Shown here: positions 11,311 to 23,576 of the stretch, piece after piece
Position numbering within the stretch: the first letter of the stretch is position 1
Layout: each line of letters begins with the position of its first letter
Assembly: GCF_003255815.1 (NCBI RefSeq)
Contig: NC_037669.1
Span: 127,978,086-128,042,085, forward strand
Origin: Theropithecus gelada
Taxonomy: Eukaryota > Chordata > Mammalia > Primates > Cercopithecidae
Length of the DNA stretch: 64,000 nt
Direction of reading: 5' to 3'
Made by a program: the position numbers and the translations under genes
The notes under the pieces: generated by a model
Seen by the model: only the letters and a program-made list of their open reading frames with translations
Database searches by the model: none
Told to the model about the DNA's origin: nothing

Positions 11311-11703
11311 TGATACAGTTTGGATCTCTGTACCTATCCAAATCTCCTGTTGAAATGTAATCCTCAATGCTGGAGGTAGGGCCTGTTGGGAGGTGATTGA
11401 ATCAGGGGGATGATTTCTCATGGTTTAACACCATTCCCCTAGTGCTGCTCTTGTGATAGAATTCTCACGAGATGTGGTTGTTTAAAAGTGTGTATCTCTC
11501 CTTATCTTGCTCCCGCCATGTGAGGTGCTTGCTTCGCCTTTGCCTTCCACCATAATTGAAAGCGTCCTGAGCACCCCCTGCCCCCGCACAGGAAGTCAAG
11601 CAGAAGCTAACCTGCAGAACTGTGAGCTAATTAAACCACTTTTCTTTATAAATTACACAGTCTCCAGCATTTCTTAATAGCAATGCAAGAATGGACTAAT
11701 ACA
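11311..11703 (+). mobile_element. THE1/MST-type MaLR solo LTR
   Basis: It begins tgatacagtttggatctctg and ends gcaagaatggactaataca, the terminal signatures of THE1/MST LTRs. Internally it has ggtgattgaatcaggggg, cttgtgatagaattctcacgagatgtgg and cagaactgtgagctaattaaaccactttt with the attaaa polyadenylation signal. No internal region adjoins it. L1M flanks it on both sides, so it inserted into the L1M. Confidence 0.88.
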
Positions 11704-12106
11704 ACCGTATATATTTGGGTATGGTTTACGGGAATTTACTTTACTTTTATGCCCATCTATTTACTTAAAAAAAAAAAAAACATACCATTCTGCTACCTGT
11801 TTACTATTTGTTCCCTTTATTCTTCGTTGTTCTTTTCCTATTTTTTGGTTTTCTCTGTGATTGATCAATTTTAACTATTCTATTTATCTCCTTTATTGGG
11901 TTATTATTCAAGCTTATTTTTTAAAAAGGTTTTTTGTGTATCTTAGGATTTATAACATGTATTATAAAATGGTCTGAGGACTCCTTCAAATAATACGAAA
12001 TTGCTGCACATGTAGGGGAAGAACCTTACATTCCCAAATCATTCTTTTCTTCCCTTGTTGTCTGACATTTCCCTGTACATACACTATAAAAACATATCAC
12101 AGTATA
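11704..12106 (-). mobile_element. L1M, minus strand (continuation)
   Basis: Antisense L1M ORF2 with tttatctcctttattgggttattattcaagc, gtatcttaggatttataacatg and aagaaccttacattcccaaatcattc, matching the order expected after the preceding segment. It ends at the target-site duplication of the AluY. Confidence 0.75.
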
Positions 12107-12440
12107 GGTCAGGCGCAGTGGCTCACGCCTGTAATCCCAGCACTTTGGGAGGCCGAGGAGGCAGATCACCAGGTCAGGAAATCAAGACCATCCTGGCTAA
12201 CACGGTGAAACCCCGTCTCTACTAAAAATACAAAAAACTAGCCGGGCGAGGTGGCGGACGCCTGTAGTCCCAGCTACTCGGGAGGCTGAGGCGGGAGAAT
12301 GGTGTGAACCCGGGAGGCGGAGCTTGCAGTGAGCCCAGATCGCGCCACTGCACTCCAGCCTGGGCGACAGAGTGAAACTCCATCTCAAAAAAAAACAAAA
12401 CAAACAAACAAACAAAAAAAAAACAAAACAAACAAAAACA
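12107..12440 (+). mobile_element. AluY with target-site duplication
   Basis: A full-length Alu with a complex A-rich tail of aaac repeats, flanked by tcacagtata at 12097-12106 and 12441-12450. It carries actagccgggcgaggtggcgg like the copy at 644, supporting cercopithecid AluY. Antisense frames of 92 and 69 codons across it are Alu artefacts. This is one of the youngest insertions in the nested L1M block. Confidence 0.93.
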
Positions 12441-12450
12441 TCACAGTATA

Positions 12451-12800
12451 ATGTATGGTATGTCTGGTAATACATAGTTTATATCGCCCTATTTATGTTG
12501 AGGTCTTACATCCCGGAGATTCTGCAAAGAGAGTCTGTCTCCTGAAGTCGTCCTAGCTATATTCCAATGTTATTTGTATTGAAATCTTACAAGTTTATTA
12601 GCTTTGTGTTAGTGATTGGGTCTTTCTTTGATGGTCTAATTGGGTCTCAGTTTTCCTAGGTACTGTAAACCTGTTTATTAAGTGTACGGCTTTCACCAAT
12701 GTCACTGTTCCTCCACCACGTGTATCACTGTTCCAAGCACATACTCCTTCTCTTTTCCTAGCTGAGGTGGATTTCTCTTCTGCTCTGAGACTATAACTTT
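12451..12800 (-). mobile_element. Probable L1M continuation, minus strand
   Basis: Sequence after the AluY picks up where the L1M stopped (cacagtataatgtatggtatgtctgg), then drifts into sequence I can no longer align by eye. The distal edge is a guess. Confidence 0.4.
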
Positions 12801-15800
12801 TTGGGTTTTGCTTTGTGTTGCCATTTTCTCTGTAGATTAAAACTTTCCTCCAAAAAACAGATGAGGAGATGAATACAGGCAGAGTTTCTTATGGGCATAT
12901 TATTTTGGAATATTTGTAATAAAAAATAATTTGTAGCAGATAAATGCTTTCTAACCATTAAAGGAAAAGTATATGTTACACTGCTAAGTATAAACACTAT
13001 TTTATGAATCTGTAAATCTAGGAACTAATAAACAAGATAGTGTTTACTGCTAGTGGTCAATTAGTATATTGCTTTCCTCAGCCAGTTAAATGACTAAATC
13101 AAATGTAATTTAGATTTTTTATTCTTATAAAACACTAATAATCTCTAGAATTGAAAAGCAGTCAAGACATGAGTAATTTTTTTATATGTATACAATTTCA
13201 CCTTTCATAATATTTTAGTTAAAAATAAACAATAATGTAGATTATGAAAAATCTGTGTTCTGGTGAAAGCCAAGACCGCAGTAATGCCTTTTAGTACACT
13301 TCAAATGTACATAAAATATACATCTTGAGATATAACTTTATTTTTTATTATTTCAAGTCATTCACATTTACTTTTTTTCCTTTTTATAGACATAAAAAGG
13401 CAATTTGGAAAATATTAAAAATTGATGCTATTATAATTATTTTATTATTTATTCTGTTTACAAAGTGGACTCCCATTATACATAATAAATTACTTCATAT
13501 ATACCAAAAGAAAGACAAATAGGTCACAGCAAAACGACACAGTATGTCAACAAAGGACACATTTTCAAAAAAAAGTTGAAGTAACTACATAAATATTTGA
13601 CAGCTTAAGAAGCAATTGTATAAAGAACTTCTTTGGAGATTATTTTTTACTCTTTGGACAACAAATTTTATCAAAATATTCAAAAATTAGAATAGATTTT
13701 TGCTTCTTCCTTTATGAGGGAAGAAGTATTGATCTTTTTTAAAGCAACTTTAAAGTTAATAAAATAACAATTTAAAAGGTCGACTTCTATATGTATCCAA
13801 ATGCTTCCAGCAAATATCTTTACATGTTTTGGTGATCTTTCATTATTTTGGGTGATTATTGTTAAGCCTTACTCACAAACTAACAGTGCAAAAAGGCTAC
13901 AGAAACAACAACAAAAACCATGATATGTTAACTATCACCGCAGTATTCTAAATAACAGAATAAAAAGGGAATTTTTGTTTTATCTAATAAGATTGGATGC
14001 CTATTTGAAAATGGAGAAGTGGATGAACAAATACTTGTTCCTCTACTTTGCTGTAAAAGTCCAGCAATTTTACATTTTAATAAAGACTTTTTTTTTTTTC
14101 TTTTCCAGAAAGCACACTACATTTGCCTTGGGTGTTGGAAGACAGATGTTTATAATAAAGAATTGACAATGTTTTGCAAAAAAACACATTAAATACTTTG
14201 ATTCCTAGAGCAACTCATTTCCTTATGTGACAAGCAGAGATGAGAATGTATTTGACTTTTTTGTTAATACCAAGTCACCATGTTGCTCATTTTTACAACT
14301 TTCTTTATTGTGTGCTTTTGTAGAAACTTGACAGAGTTTTTTAGTGGTTGTTACATAATATCATCATGAGCAACTACTGTTGTTAGGCAAACTCAAATAA
14401 GGCTAGCGCTGAAATGGCAAAGTTGGATTTTTAGATTTAGCCAAGATCTATAAAAAAATAATTTAACTGGAATAATGAAGCTGTACTTACTAAAATATGA
14501 GATAATATATAAAATATGATATATATACTTAACTTCAAAGCATTTTACTAAACATTTGTTTATACTTCTTTGCAATCTTTTATTTAATGAGAAACCAGGT
14601 CTATCTTCCAAACACAATTTTTTAAATTATAAAACTTATTTAAAAAGGAAAGAATATGATTCCATTTACTTTTTGCATTTATCAAATCTTCTTTACTGAC
14701 CCCACAATTTTTCATAGTTTGATTACATAAATAATATGACTAGTCTTCTCTGCATTTGAGGCAGTAGAAGAGAAAGAGATTGAATTTTAAATAGAGCATA
14801 AAATATATTTTCAGGGGCAATAATTCTCTTTGTGGGAGGATCAAAATCCATCTGTTTGATGATCCTCCCACTCTGTGTTCCAACTGAGCTATGAAGTCTG
14901 AAGCAATTAGCCTGAAATGTAGGAAATAGATGGCTAGGGCACTTAGCAATATGACACAGGAAGCTAATGTAGAATGGACCCCTCCTAGGCATATCAAAAA
15001 TACACAGAAATTCTGGGTAATATGTTTTTAAAATAATCTTTCACAGTGGAAAAAAGGGGAAAAAATCAATTGCTTAAATTAGTTTCAGTGTATTAAATTA
15101 AATTATTTTGGGGTATTTTTGAATTAAATTAATATTGTGTAGAAGTTTTGTTTACTTTTTATTACATGGACTATTTTCTAATGGTGTTTATCCAATTAGA
15201 AGTTAACTTGTTGATTTTTATCTAGGATAGATGAAAATAGCAGATGTACAGTAGATATAACAACCATAAAAGTTACTGTCTTTGTGTAGATCATTAATCA
15301 GTTCTGTATATTACTCAGAGATTGTACTCTAATAGTTCCTTATACAATTTGTTATTCATAGTTTATTTTTCAAATTGTCATTTGAAACTGTCTTAGCATT
15401 TTACTAGGTCTTTTATTAATAAGGCCAGTAAAATCATTAAAACATATTTATTTTTTATTTGAATGAGTGCCATTTTTGTCAATTTTTTGTAAATTATACT
15501 CAGCAGCATTTATCAGAGTGAATCTTCTATTGTAAAGGTAAATTTTGATGTTGAAAACGTGTTAGTTTTTTTTTTTTTTTTTCGTGCTTGTGTACTAGAT
15601 TACACTATAAGTGAGAATTTCTTATGATTTCAAAGTTACTATTCTGGAATCTAGGGCTTACATGATAATATTCACTAAAATATTTCTAAAAATCTACTGA
15701 GAAATGTTGAGAACTAATTTCCTCGTCAAAAGCTAGACGCATGAAAAAACTGTGCTTTCTGTGAAATCAGACCTAGAAAAATATCTTCCTAAACTGGATA

Positions 15801-16985
15801 AACAAAGCAGAAATGTAATTTGTCATCCATCCAAAACTTAGGAAAATAAAAGTCACAAAAGAGAAATTTAAAACACAAACTTAATTATAAGAGAGCATAG
15901 AGCATTCTAGATTTATGCTACTTGGTGATATAAGAAGCCCAAATATAGAATTTAAAATTAAATTTCTTTGGTCCTGAAACCTGTTTTGCAAAAGCAAATT
16001 CCACAACACTCTGTAGGCATAGATACATAACAGCCTAACACACACAATAGACAAACTTCGTGTACAATAGAAAAGTTAAAATAACACATTAAACAAATTA
16101 TTTTAAAAGAAAGTTAATGTAAAAACTAATTAGAAAATCAATAAACAGAGACCTGAGAACATTCTGAATGATATGGAATATATATATATTTAAAGGAAAA
16201 ACATAGACATCTGTATGAAATGAATTAACCATGTAAAAATAAATCAAGAGATTTAACACTGTAAGTAGAGGCATTACTTTATGTTCAAAGTTTGGTTAGT
16301 GTGAAATAGATATTTAAGAACCAAGTTCAGGAAACTAGTTTAGAAATTATTCAAGTGTGAATAAGAAAGCCTAGATTAATATTTTGGGCACACATTGACA
16401 ATATGTGAAACTCTGAGAGCTTTAACTAACCCTCTGTAACTCACATTTCCTTTTAAAAAAGGGAAATAATAATACACCATAAAATTGTTATGAGAATTTA
16501 CTGTAACAAAAACCAAAACACAAAGTCCCATCCAATAGCATCAAAACTAATCTTAGCTTTAAATATTATTACTAATACTATCGTCATCATTCAACTCTTC
16601 ATGGAAGTTAATTCTGATACTTACGGAGATTTTACCATTTACCTAGAGAAGGTAAATTATTTTGCACAGAGTTTGTCTTTGGCACGTAAGATGACATTTC
16701 TTGAAAGAATATGTTATCTGAAACTAATTTACACTTAGTACAAAACAGCTGCATCAAGGTATCATAAATTACTGCCAAATGTAATAAAAACAGCTATGCA
16801 GACACAAAATATTTATATTATCTGCCTATATTAGTCCTAAATCAATTATTTAAAAAGGGTGATTAGGGTGATTACAAATAAAATCTCTTCATATTTCTTT
16901 GTAACACAGGCATGAATACACCTGAGTGAAAGCGTTTGTGTAAGAATAAAATGTGAGTATAAATATAAAATTAGAACATTCATTA
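12801..16985. other. Long AT-rich stretch without recognisable features
   Basis: About 4.2 kb with no interspersed repeat I can identify and no convincing gene. Short frames here (for example 13325-13522 + and 14723-14997 -) have no domain and are rich in Phe, Lys, Ile and Asn codons, as expected of AT-rich noncoding DNA. Poly-T runs occur near 14089-14099 and 15569-15582. A 12-bp inverted repeat at 14832-14871 is listed separately. Confidence 0.5.
14832..14871. repeat. Perfect 12-bp inverted repeat (hairpin)
   Basis: Arms gtgggaggatca (14832-14843) and tgatcctcccac (14860-14871) are exact reverse complements separated by 16 bases. The arms are GC-richer than the surroundings. No transposon family was recognised around it. 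Confidence 0.85.
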
Positions 16986-17290
16986 CTAATTATTATTATT
17001 ATTATTATTTCAGACAGAGTCTCATATTGTTGCCTGGGCTGGAGTGCAGTGGTGCGATCTCGGCTCACTGCAACCTCCACCTCCCGGGTTCAAGAATTCT
17101 CCTGCCTCAGTCTCCCAAGTAGCTGGGATTACTGGTGCCCATCACCATGCTAAGCTAATTTTTTGTATTTTTAGTAGAGACAGAGTTTCACTATGTTGGC
17201 CAGGCTGGTCTCAAATGCCTGACCTCATGATCCACCCGCTTCAGCCTCCCAAAGTGCTGGGATCACAGGTGTGAGCCACTGCACCTGGCC
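16986..17290 (-). mobile_element. AluS, minus strand, with (ATT)n tail
   Basis: An antisense full-length Alu from cagacagagtctcatattgttgcc to gtgagccactgcacctggcc. The tail has become an (ATT)n microsatellite (16988-17010) rather than plain poly-T, a common fate of Alu A-tails. Antisense frames at 16953-17274 are Alu artefacts. Confidence 0.92.
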
Positions 17291-17599
17291 AAAATTGTTT
17301 TTTAATGTCAGTGTTTCTGTGGTTATCAATGAATGATCTACAGAAGCACATATAAAAATATTTCCCATCAGAATTGTCACAAATAAATTTTTCTAGGTAT
17401 TATCAGGTGTTTTAAAAGGAATGCAAACAATTCTCTTCACTTGCTAATCAAAAAAGTTATATAAGATTCAGCCTTTATTATCCCTAGATTAATGATAAAT
17501 CTGACACATCTCGTTTCTATGAATGTGAGGTCATTAATTTTAATGACTTTATTATTATTTTAAACTTTTGGGGGGATTTTTTTGTTTCCTCTCAACTGT

Positions 17600-18030
17600 G
17601 TTCTCTTTCATTATTCTTTTCTAAATATTTTCACATTATGAAACTCAAATTTCTTTTTTGATTGAATTTATTACTGAGTTTTAGCACTTAGATACCTTTG
17701 TGTTAGAACTGCCACAATCAGGACACAGAACAATTCCTTCATCCTTAATAACTCTATTATGCTATCCCTTCAACCCTATCCTCTTGCAACCACTGTTCTG
17801 ATCTCTGTCGTTATAATTTTGGTTTTTTGAGAGTGTTGAAAAATACAAAAATAAGGTATGTAACTTTTGTAACTGACATCTTTTACTTGGTGAAATTCCT
17901 TTGAGATACATCCAAAATACTACGTGTACTGAAAATTTATTTCTTTTTTAGTGCAGTATAGCATTTGTCTGCATACAAGAGTTTATTTATTCATTTACCT
18001 ATTGGAGGCAGTTTAGGATATTTACTATGT
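17600..18030 (-). mobile_element. L1M 3' end, minus strand
   Basis: Antisense old L1 3' UTR: actgccacaatcaggacacagaacaattcc, ccctatcctcttgcaaccactgttctgatc, gacatcttttacttggtgaaattcc and gtgcagtatagcatttgtctgc. Diverged; edges approximate. Confidence 0.75.
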
Positions 18031-18756
18031 GGGAAAATTGTGAAGAGAACCAGAGTACAGTTAGAGGTGAGCGATTTCTGTTGCCACTAACTTTATACCA
18101 CTTGTTGATCTAGTTGCATGGTTCATAGTAGTATCCAACAGAAAAGGAAGTTATGCATTTACCCTTGCTGTTCAAATAATCTGAAAAATGTTCATAGACT
18201 GATGTAAGCCTGAACAACCTATCATTTAGAAAACATCACACAGACACTGAGAAAAAGTATGCAATAAGAAGCCAGTCTTTTATTGTTGAAAAGGAAGTGT
18301 ACTTTTAGCCAAAGTGCAGATTTAACACAAGATGTTCTGTGCCAGACTAATTGTGTCATTATAGGTTAAAAGGCCCACAGAAATATAACCTGGAAGAATT
18401 CCACTCTAAAAGTCAAGGATCCACATGTGAGTTTAGTACTAGGGAAAGTGGTATTTTCCTTCAGAATTTCAGGAATCTCTAGAAACTAAGAACACCTGCA
18501 CCAGTACGCTTGAAGCAAATGGGCAAAGTGATGGGCATGCCAGTGACTAAACAGAACAGATTAATAAACCCTTGAGTTTTGGAAAATATTAAGTAAAAGG
18601 ACATCTGGAAAGAATAATTCTGAGAAGAGTTTTAAGTAGGTAAGTGTGTATGTTGGGGGTTGACTAAACATAAGCGCTATCTAAACATTAAGAAGGAGTT
18701 TATTTTACAATCTCATGTTGCTGAGAGGATTCAAAGGCAAACAGGTATGTGTTACG
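18031..18756. other. No recognisable features
   Basis: About 700 bp of AT-rich DNA with no repeat or gene recognised before the plus-strand L1 begins. Confidence 0.45.
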
Positions 18757-20570
18757 CAACTACAGTGAATTCATTTTTGACAAAGGTGCAAAGAATACAC
18801 ACTGGTAAAAAGACAGTCTCTTCGGCTGGGTGTGGTGGCTCATGCCTGTAATCCAGCACTTTGGGACACTGAGGAGGGTGGATCACGAGGTCAGGAGTTC
18901 ATGACCAGACTGACCAACATGGCGAAACCCCGTCTCTACTCAAAATACAAAAATTAGCCAGGCGTGGTGGTGGACACCTATAATCCCAGTCACTCAGGAA
19001 GCTGAGGCAAGAGAATCACTTGGACCCAGGAGGCAGAGGTTGCAGTGAGCCGAGATCGTTCCACTGCACTACAGCCTGGGTGACAGAGCAAGACTACATC
19101 TTAAAAAAAAAAAAAAAAAAAAAAAGAGACAAGACAGTCTCTTCAATGAATGGTGTTGAGAATACTGTGTATCTATAGGCATAAGACTGAAAGTACGTAT
19201 AAAAAAATCAAATCAGCATGGATTAAAGACTTAAATTTAAGACCTCAAACTGTGAAACTACTATAAAACAAACAAACAGAAAAACACACAATGGAGAAAC
19301 TCTCCAGGAAAACTTTTAGTCTTGGCAAAAATTTCCTGAGTAATTCCACAGAAGCACAGGCAATCAAAGCAAAAATTGACAAATGGGATTGCATCAAGGT
19401 AAATAACTTCTGCACAGCAAAAGAAACAATCAAGGGAAGAGACAACCCACAGAATGGGAAAAAAAATATTTGCAAACTACTCATTTGATGAGGGATTATT
19501 ACCCAGAATATATGAGGAGCTCAAGAAACTGTATAGGAAATAAAGCTAACAATCCAATTAAAAATGGGAAAATATTTGAATAGCCATTTCTCAAAACAAG
19601 ATGTACAAATGACAGGCATATGAAAAGGTGCTCAACATCATTCATTATCAGAGTAGTGCATATCAAACTACAATGTGATACCATGGCACCCAGTTAAAAT
19701 GGTATACAAAAGACAGGCAATGACAAATGTTGGTGAGAATGTGGAGAAAAAGGAAACCTTGTACACTGCTGATGGGAATGTAAATTAGTACAACTATGGA
19801 GAACAATTTGGAAGTTAGTTAAAAAACTAAAAATAAAGCAATGATATGATCCAGCAATGTCACTGCTGGGTAAATGCTCAAAAGAAAGGAAATCAATATT
19901 TTGAAGAGATATTAGCACTCCCAAGTTTGTTGCAGCACTGTTCACAATAGCAAAAATTTGGAAGCAACCTAAGTGTTCACTAACAGATGAATAAATAAAT
20001 AAAGTGTGGTAGATATACACAATACAGTACTATTCAACCACAAAAAATGAGATTCTGTCATTTGCAACAACATGGGTGGAACTGGAAGTCATTATGTTAA
20101 GCGAAATAAGCCAGACACAGACAAAACTACATGGCATGTTCTCACTTATTTGTGGAATCTAAAAGTCAAAATAATTTAACTCATAGAAACAGAGAGTAAA
20201 ATGATGGTTACCAGATGCTGGTAAGGTTAACTGGAGCAAGGTGGGGTTTGGAAGGTTAACAGGTACAAAAAAGTAGTTAGAAAGAATGAATGAGACTTAG
20301 TATTTGATAGCACAACAGGGTGACTATAATCAAAATGTATTAATTGTACTTTTTAAATTAATAAATAACTGAAAGACTGAAAGAGTAATAAATAACTGAA
20401 AGAGTACAGTTGGATTGTTTGTAGCACAAAGGATAAATACTTGAGGGAAAGTATGTACCATTTCCCATGATGTGATTATTATGCATTGCGTGCCTGTATC
20501 AAAACGTATCATGTACTTCATAAATATATACACCTACAATATACCAATAATAATTAAAATTAAATGGTAA
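18757..20570 (+). mobile_element. 5'-truncated primate L1 (L1PB/L1MA-type), plus strand
   Basis: L1 ORF2 C-terminal half and 3' UTR in sense orientation. It starts near actacagtgaattcatttttgacaaagg, continues after an Alu insertion with tcaatgaatggtgttgagaa, then has gaaacaatcaagggaagagacaaccc, tcacaatagcaaaaatttgg, gaaataagccagacacag and the 3' end atgtacttcataaatatatacacc. Frames are broken by stops and indels. The 3' UTR contains a local tandem duplication near 20365-20405 (aataaataactgaaaga repeated). Confidence 0.88.
18824..19126 (+). mobile_element. AluS inserted in L1, with target-site duplication
   Basis: A full-length plus-strand Alu flanked by agacagtctcttc at 18811-18823 and 19132-19144, both belonging to the L1 host sequence (gacagtctcttcaatgaatgg), so the Alu inserted into an existing L1. 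The A-tail is uninterrupted. Confidence 0.94.
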
Positions 20571-20914
20571 AACAAATGCGTATGTGTTAATATTTATCTA
20601 CCTTTATGATAGAGACAGGAGGCAGCCAAATGCCTAGGCAGATAGGGGCAGGTACCTGGTGAAACCCCACCTCAAAACCAAAAACACTAAAGCCTGAAAG
20701 CCAAGCTATAAGTTAAATCCTCAGACTGGACTGAGAACTTGTCTTCCTGTTTAGCATGCTTTCTTCTGATTGACCCCCACCCTTCACCTATTTTAAATAT
20801 ACTTGCCCTTTTCTTACTGGTTTTCTGTACTGTCACGCCAGTCTTTGAGTAGTGTCTTTGCTTTAACCTTTTTTGCATACTCACAAACCAATCTCCATGT
20901 ACTCACCATTCTGT

Positions 20915-20935
20915 GCTTATAAAAATCCCACACTC
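20915..20935 (+). promoter_or_regulatory. TATA-like box of the ERV LTR
   Basis: gcttataaaaatccc sits roughly 135 bp upstream of the aataaa signal, the usual spacing of promoter and poly-A signal across R in gammaretroviral LTRs. Activity is inferred from position only. Confidence 0.5.
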
Positions 20936-21054
20936 AGACAGTAGAGGAGGAGATAGCCTGACTTTGGAGAAGAGGCGACCTGACTTTAGGGAAGATTACC
21001 TTCCCTTCCTGTCCCCTCTCTAGCTCCCCTCTGTACTGAGAGTCATTTCATCAT

Positions 21055-21063
21055 TCAATAAAA
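21055..21063 (+). terminator. Polyadenylation signal of the ERV LTR
   Basis: caataaaagtctcc contains a canonical AATAAA at the expected place in the LTR. Whether it is used is unknown. Confidence 0.5.
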
Positions 21064-21660
21064 GTCTCCACCTTCACCATCATTTGATCATCCATATGAC
21101 CTCATTCTTCTTGGACACAGGGCAAGAGCTCAGTACCCACCAAGTGTGGATACCCAGAAAGGCTGTCACACCAGTCCTTTGCACTCATCAGGAGAGGGCA
21201 GCAGCCCACGTGATGAGGCAAGGAGCCAACTCAGCTGCCAATACACTGCTATCTGTGTTTTGAACTAAAGGAGCACTGTAACACCTGCTCTGGGTCTTCA
21301 GGGTTGTGGGCACCCTCACCTGGACACTGCTATGTTCTCAAGACCACCACAGGCCCCACATGGAGTTTGCTCCTGTGTCAGTGCCTGGAGCAGCCAGCCA
21401 GATTCTGCACTTGCTCACTCATGTGCTCCCTCCCACAAAGAGTTGAGCACAGTGGGCTGAATAGATGGGGCACTCCTTTCATAATTCTGACAAAGAGCCC
21501 CAGAAAAATCCTGCATCACTTAGGTCCTAGCACTATGACTTATTACCATACATTACACTTTGATTCATCATCAGATAAATATTAAAAAAAAATAAAATAA
21601 ACCCTCTTGCAATGACAACCAAATAGGTCTAACTCAGATATAATCCAAAAGTATACATTA

Positions 21661-21815
21661 GGCTGGACATGGTGACTCATGCTTGTAATCTTAGGATTTT
21701 AGGAGGCTGAGGCGGGAAGATCTTTTGGGCCCTGGATTTCGAGTTTACAGTGAGGTATGATTGTGTCAATGCACACTAGCCTGGGTCACAGAGTGAGACT
21801 CTGTCTCCAAAAATA
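21661..21815 (+). mobile_element. FLAM-type monomeric Alu relative
   Basis: A single monomer of about 155 bp: ggctggacatggtgactcatgcttgtaatc through gtgaggtatgattgtgtcaatgcacactagcctgggtcacagagtgagactctgtctcc, then an AT-rich tail. Absence of a right monomer and its divergence fit a fossil left Alu monomer. An internally deleted old Alu is the alternative. Confidence 0.75.
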
Positions 21816-22776
21816 TATAGAGATAGATATTCAGATATATATATTACTGAGCAGGAGAGTTCTCCCTGCTGATTTTCCATTTATTACATATTGTTATTGT
21901 CATCTCTTAATGCTTTCAGTTTTCTATTTTTATTTAAGGATAAACTTGAACCATATTAGGAATAAAAGAAAAAATATTCTTTTAAAATTTTTGTATTTGA
22001 AGTTTATAATTTTTTAAGGCAACTCAAATATCTTTGACAAAAAATAAACATAGTGACCACTTTAAGCAGTTATAGCTATGTTTTTTCAATTAATATCACA
22101 AATATATACCTAAATTTGTCAACAGATTCTGTGAAATAGTTTATTCATTCCATATACATTCTTTTTTTCTGGGAGGAATTGTGATGTTGTGAAAGGAAAG
22201 TAAAATATGACAATTTTTAAAAAGAATTATATTCACAAAATATAAACATTTCATCTATATCTGTATTTCTCCATGACCAAAGTATATTTTCTGACTTCTT
22301 AGTGAAGATAAACATTTTATTTCTCTCATATAATCAATAAATTATTAGTAACAAAATGAGGTTACCATCTTAAACTATCTGTTAGTACAAAAAATAAAAA
22401 TATACATTAGGAATATTTGGTGATTTTGAGATTAAGGTTTGGGGTTGTTGTGTCAGAATATTGTAGGCCACTTACATTATTTTGTCTGGTCAACCTTCCT
22501 CACTAATACTGGCATTATAACTTCGCCATTTTGGTAAATTTTTCTTCTATCACTGACAGCATACATATCAAATAGGTGTTACCAGATTCTTTAAAACCCC
22601 ATCTCTTTTAGTGAAATATAGACACAAACTGAAAATATTCTTGGATTATTTAAATCGATATCTTTAAAAACTTCCTTTAAGGAACAGGTATATGTGAAGT
22701 TCAGACCATTTAGTTTGCAGTTGTCACACATATTTATAAAAACTTCATCTGTAATGGAAACAAATAAAACAACCAT
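21816..22776. other. AT-rich sequence without recognisable features
   Basis: Apart from a short AT/GATA-like tail after the FLAM, nothing was recognised in this roughly 960-bp stretch. Confidence 0.45.
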
Positions 22777-23169
22777 TGGTATAGTTTGGCTCTGGGTTCC
22801 CACCCAAGTCTTATGTCAAGTTGTAATCTTCACTGTTGGGGGAGGGCCATGGTAGGAGGTAAATGGATCAAGGAGGTGGATTTCTCCATTGCTGTTCTTG
22901 TGATAGTGACTGAGTTCTCATGAGATCTGGTTGCTGAAAAGTGTGTAGCACTTCCCCCTTCTTCCTCTTTCTCCTGTTCTTCCATGTGAAGATGTGCCTG
23001 CTTTCCTTTTGGCTTCTTCCATGATTACAAGTTTCCTGAGGCCGATCCAGCCATCCCAGCCATGCCTCTTGTGTAGCCTGCAGAAATATGAGTTAATTAC
23101 ATATCTTTTCTCCATAATTTATCCACTCTTAGGAATATCTTTATAGCAATATGAAAATGGACTAATACA
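22777..23169 (+). mobile_element. THE1-type MaLR solo LTR
   Basis: It begins tggtatagtttggctctggg and ends gaaaatggactaataca. Inside are cttgtgatagtgactgagttctcatgagatctgg, gcttcttccatgattacaagtttcctgaggcc and ccagccatgcctcttgtg. Five-base flanks accat (22772-22776) and accgt (23170-23174) are consistent with a 5-bp target duplication carrying one change. It is a solo LTR without coding capacity. Confidence 0.9.
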
Positions 23170-23576
23170 ACCGTGTTGAAAAAAAGCAGAGACTTAAAAA
23201 AGAAGAGAGAGCTCTGATGGTTTTCAGTTTCATATTATCCATTGTCACTGAAGAGTAGCTCTCTCCCTGTTCTTCACTAAGATTTATCCTTTTATCTTTT
23301 TTATGAGAGAGATTCCAGCATCCTTTCCAAACCGATACCACATAGATATTGGATAACATTTAAATTCAATAGCTTGAATTCAAAATAATTAAGACTGTTA
23401 TGAAATTATAAGACCATGTCTTAAGAATCTGTTTTATCAGTGGTGTATGTGTGGCATTATGTACCTTTAATATTCATTCTGTGAAAAATAAGATATTTCC
23501 CAGAATTATGCTCATTTAAATACACCAACTCACTTGGAGATGACTGAATTAAGATAACAAAATCCTTCTTGCATTT
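23170..23576. other. No recognisable features
   Basis: About 400 bp of AT-rich sequence between the THE1 LTR and the AluY. No repeat or gene recognised. Confidence 0.45.

Larger units (their letters stand above)
20590..21540 (+). mobile_element. Solo LTR of a class I (gammaretrovirus-like) ERV, LTR8-like
   Basis: A GC-richer block with LTR architecture: a U3-like region (actgagaacttgtcttcctgtttagc, ctgattgacccccaccc), a TATA-like box within gtgcttataaaaatccc near 20920, and R/U5-like sequence with the polyadenylation signal caataaaag near 21057, followed by gacctcattcttcttggacacagggc. No gag, pol or env follows, so it is a solo LTR. LTR8-like is my best guess from memory; both ends are approximate. 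The 93-codon frame at 21304-21585 lies in U5-like DNA and is not a gene. Confidence 0.7.

Noticed and set aside
11306..11708. Shared accgt flank after two THE1/MST LTRs (11704 and 23170) as a hint of a common source or target preference
   Set aside because: Five bases is too short to be meaningful, and the left flanks differ.
12197..12475. 92- and 69-codon minus-strand frames with a consistent protein-like pattern
   Set aside because: They are the standard translation of antisense Alu; the same pattern recurs at 5343-5756, 17044-17274, 45594-45815, 58079-58279 and 63363-63653.
14723..14997. Overlapping 89- and 85-codon minus frames as a small gene
   Set aside because: No domain, no splice or promoter context, and composition typical of AT-rich noncoding DNA.
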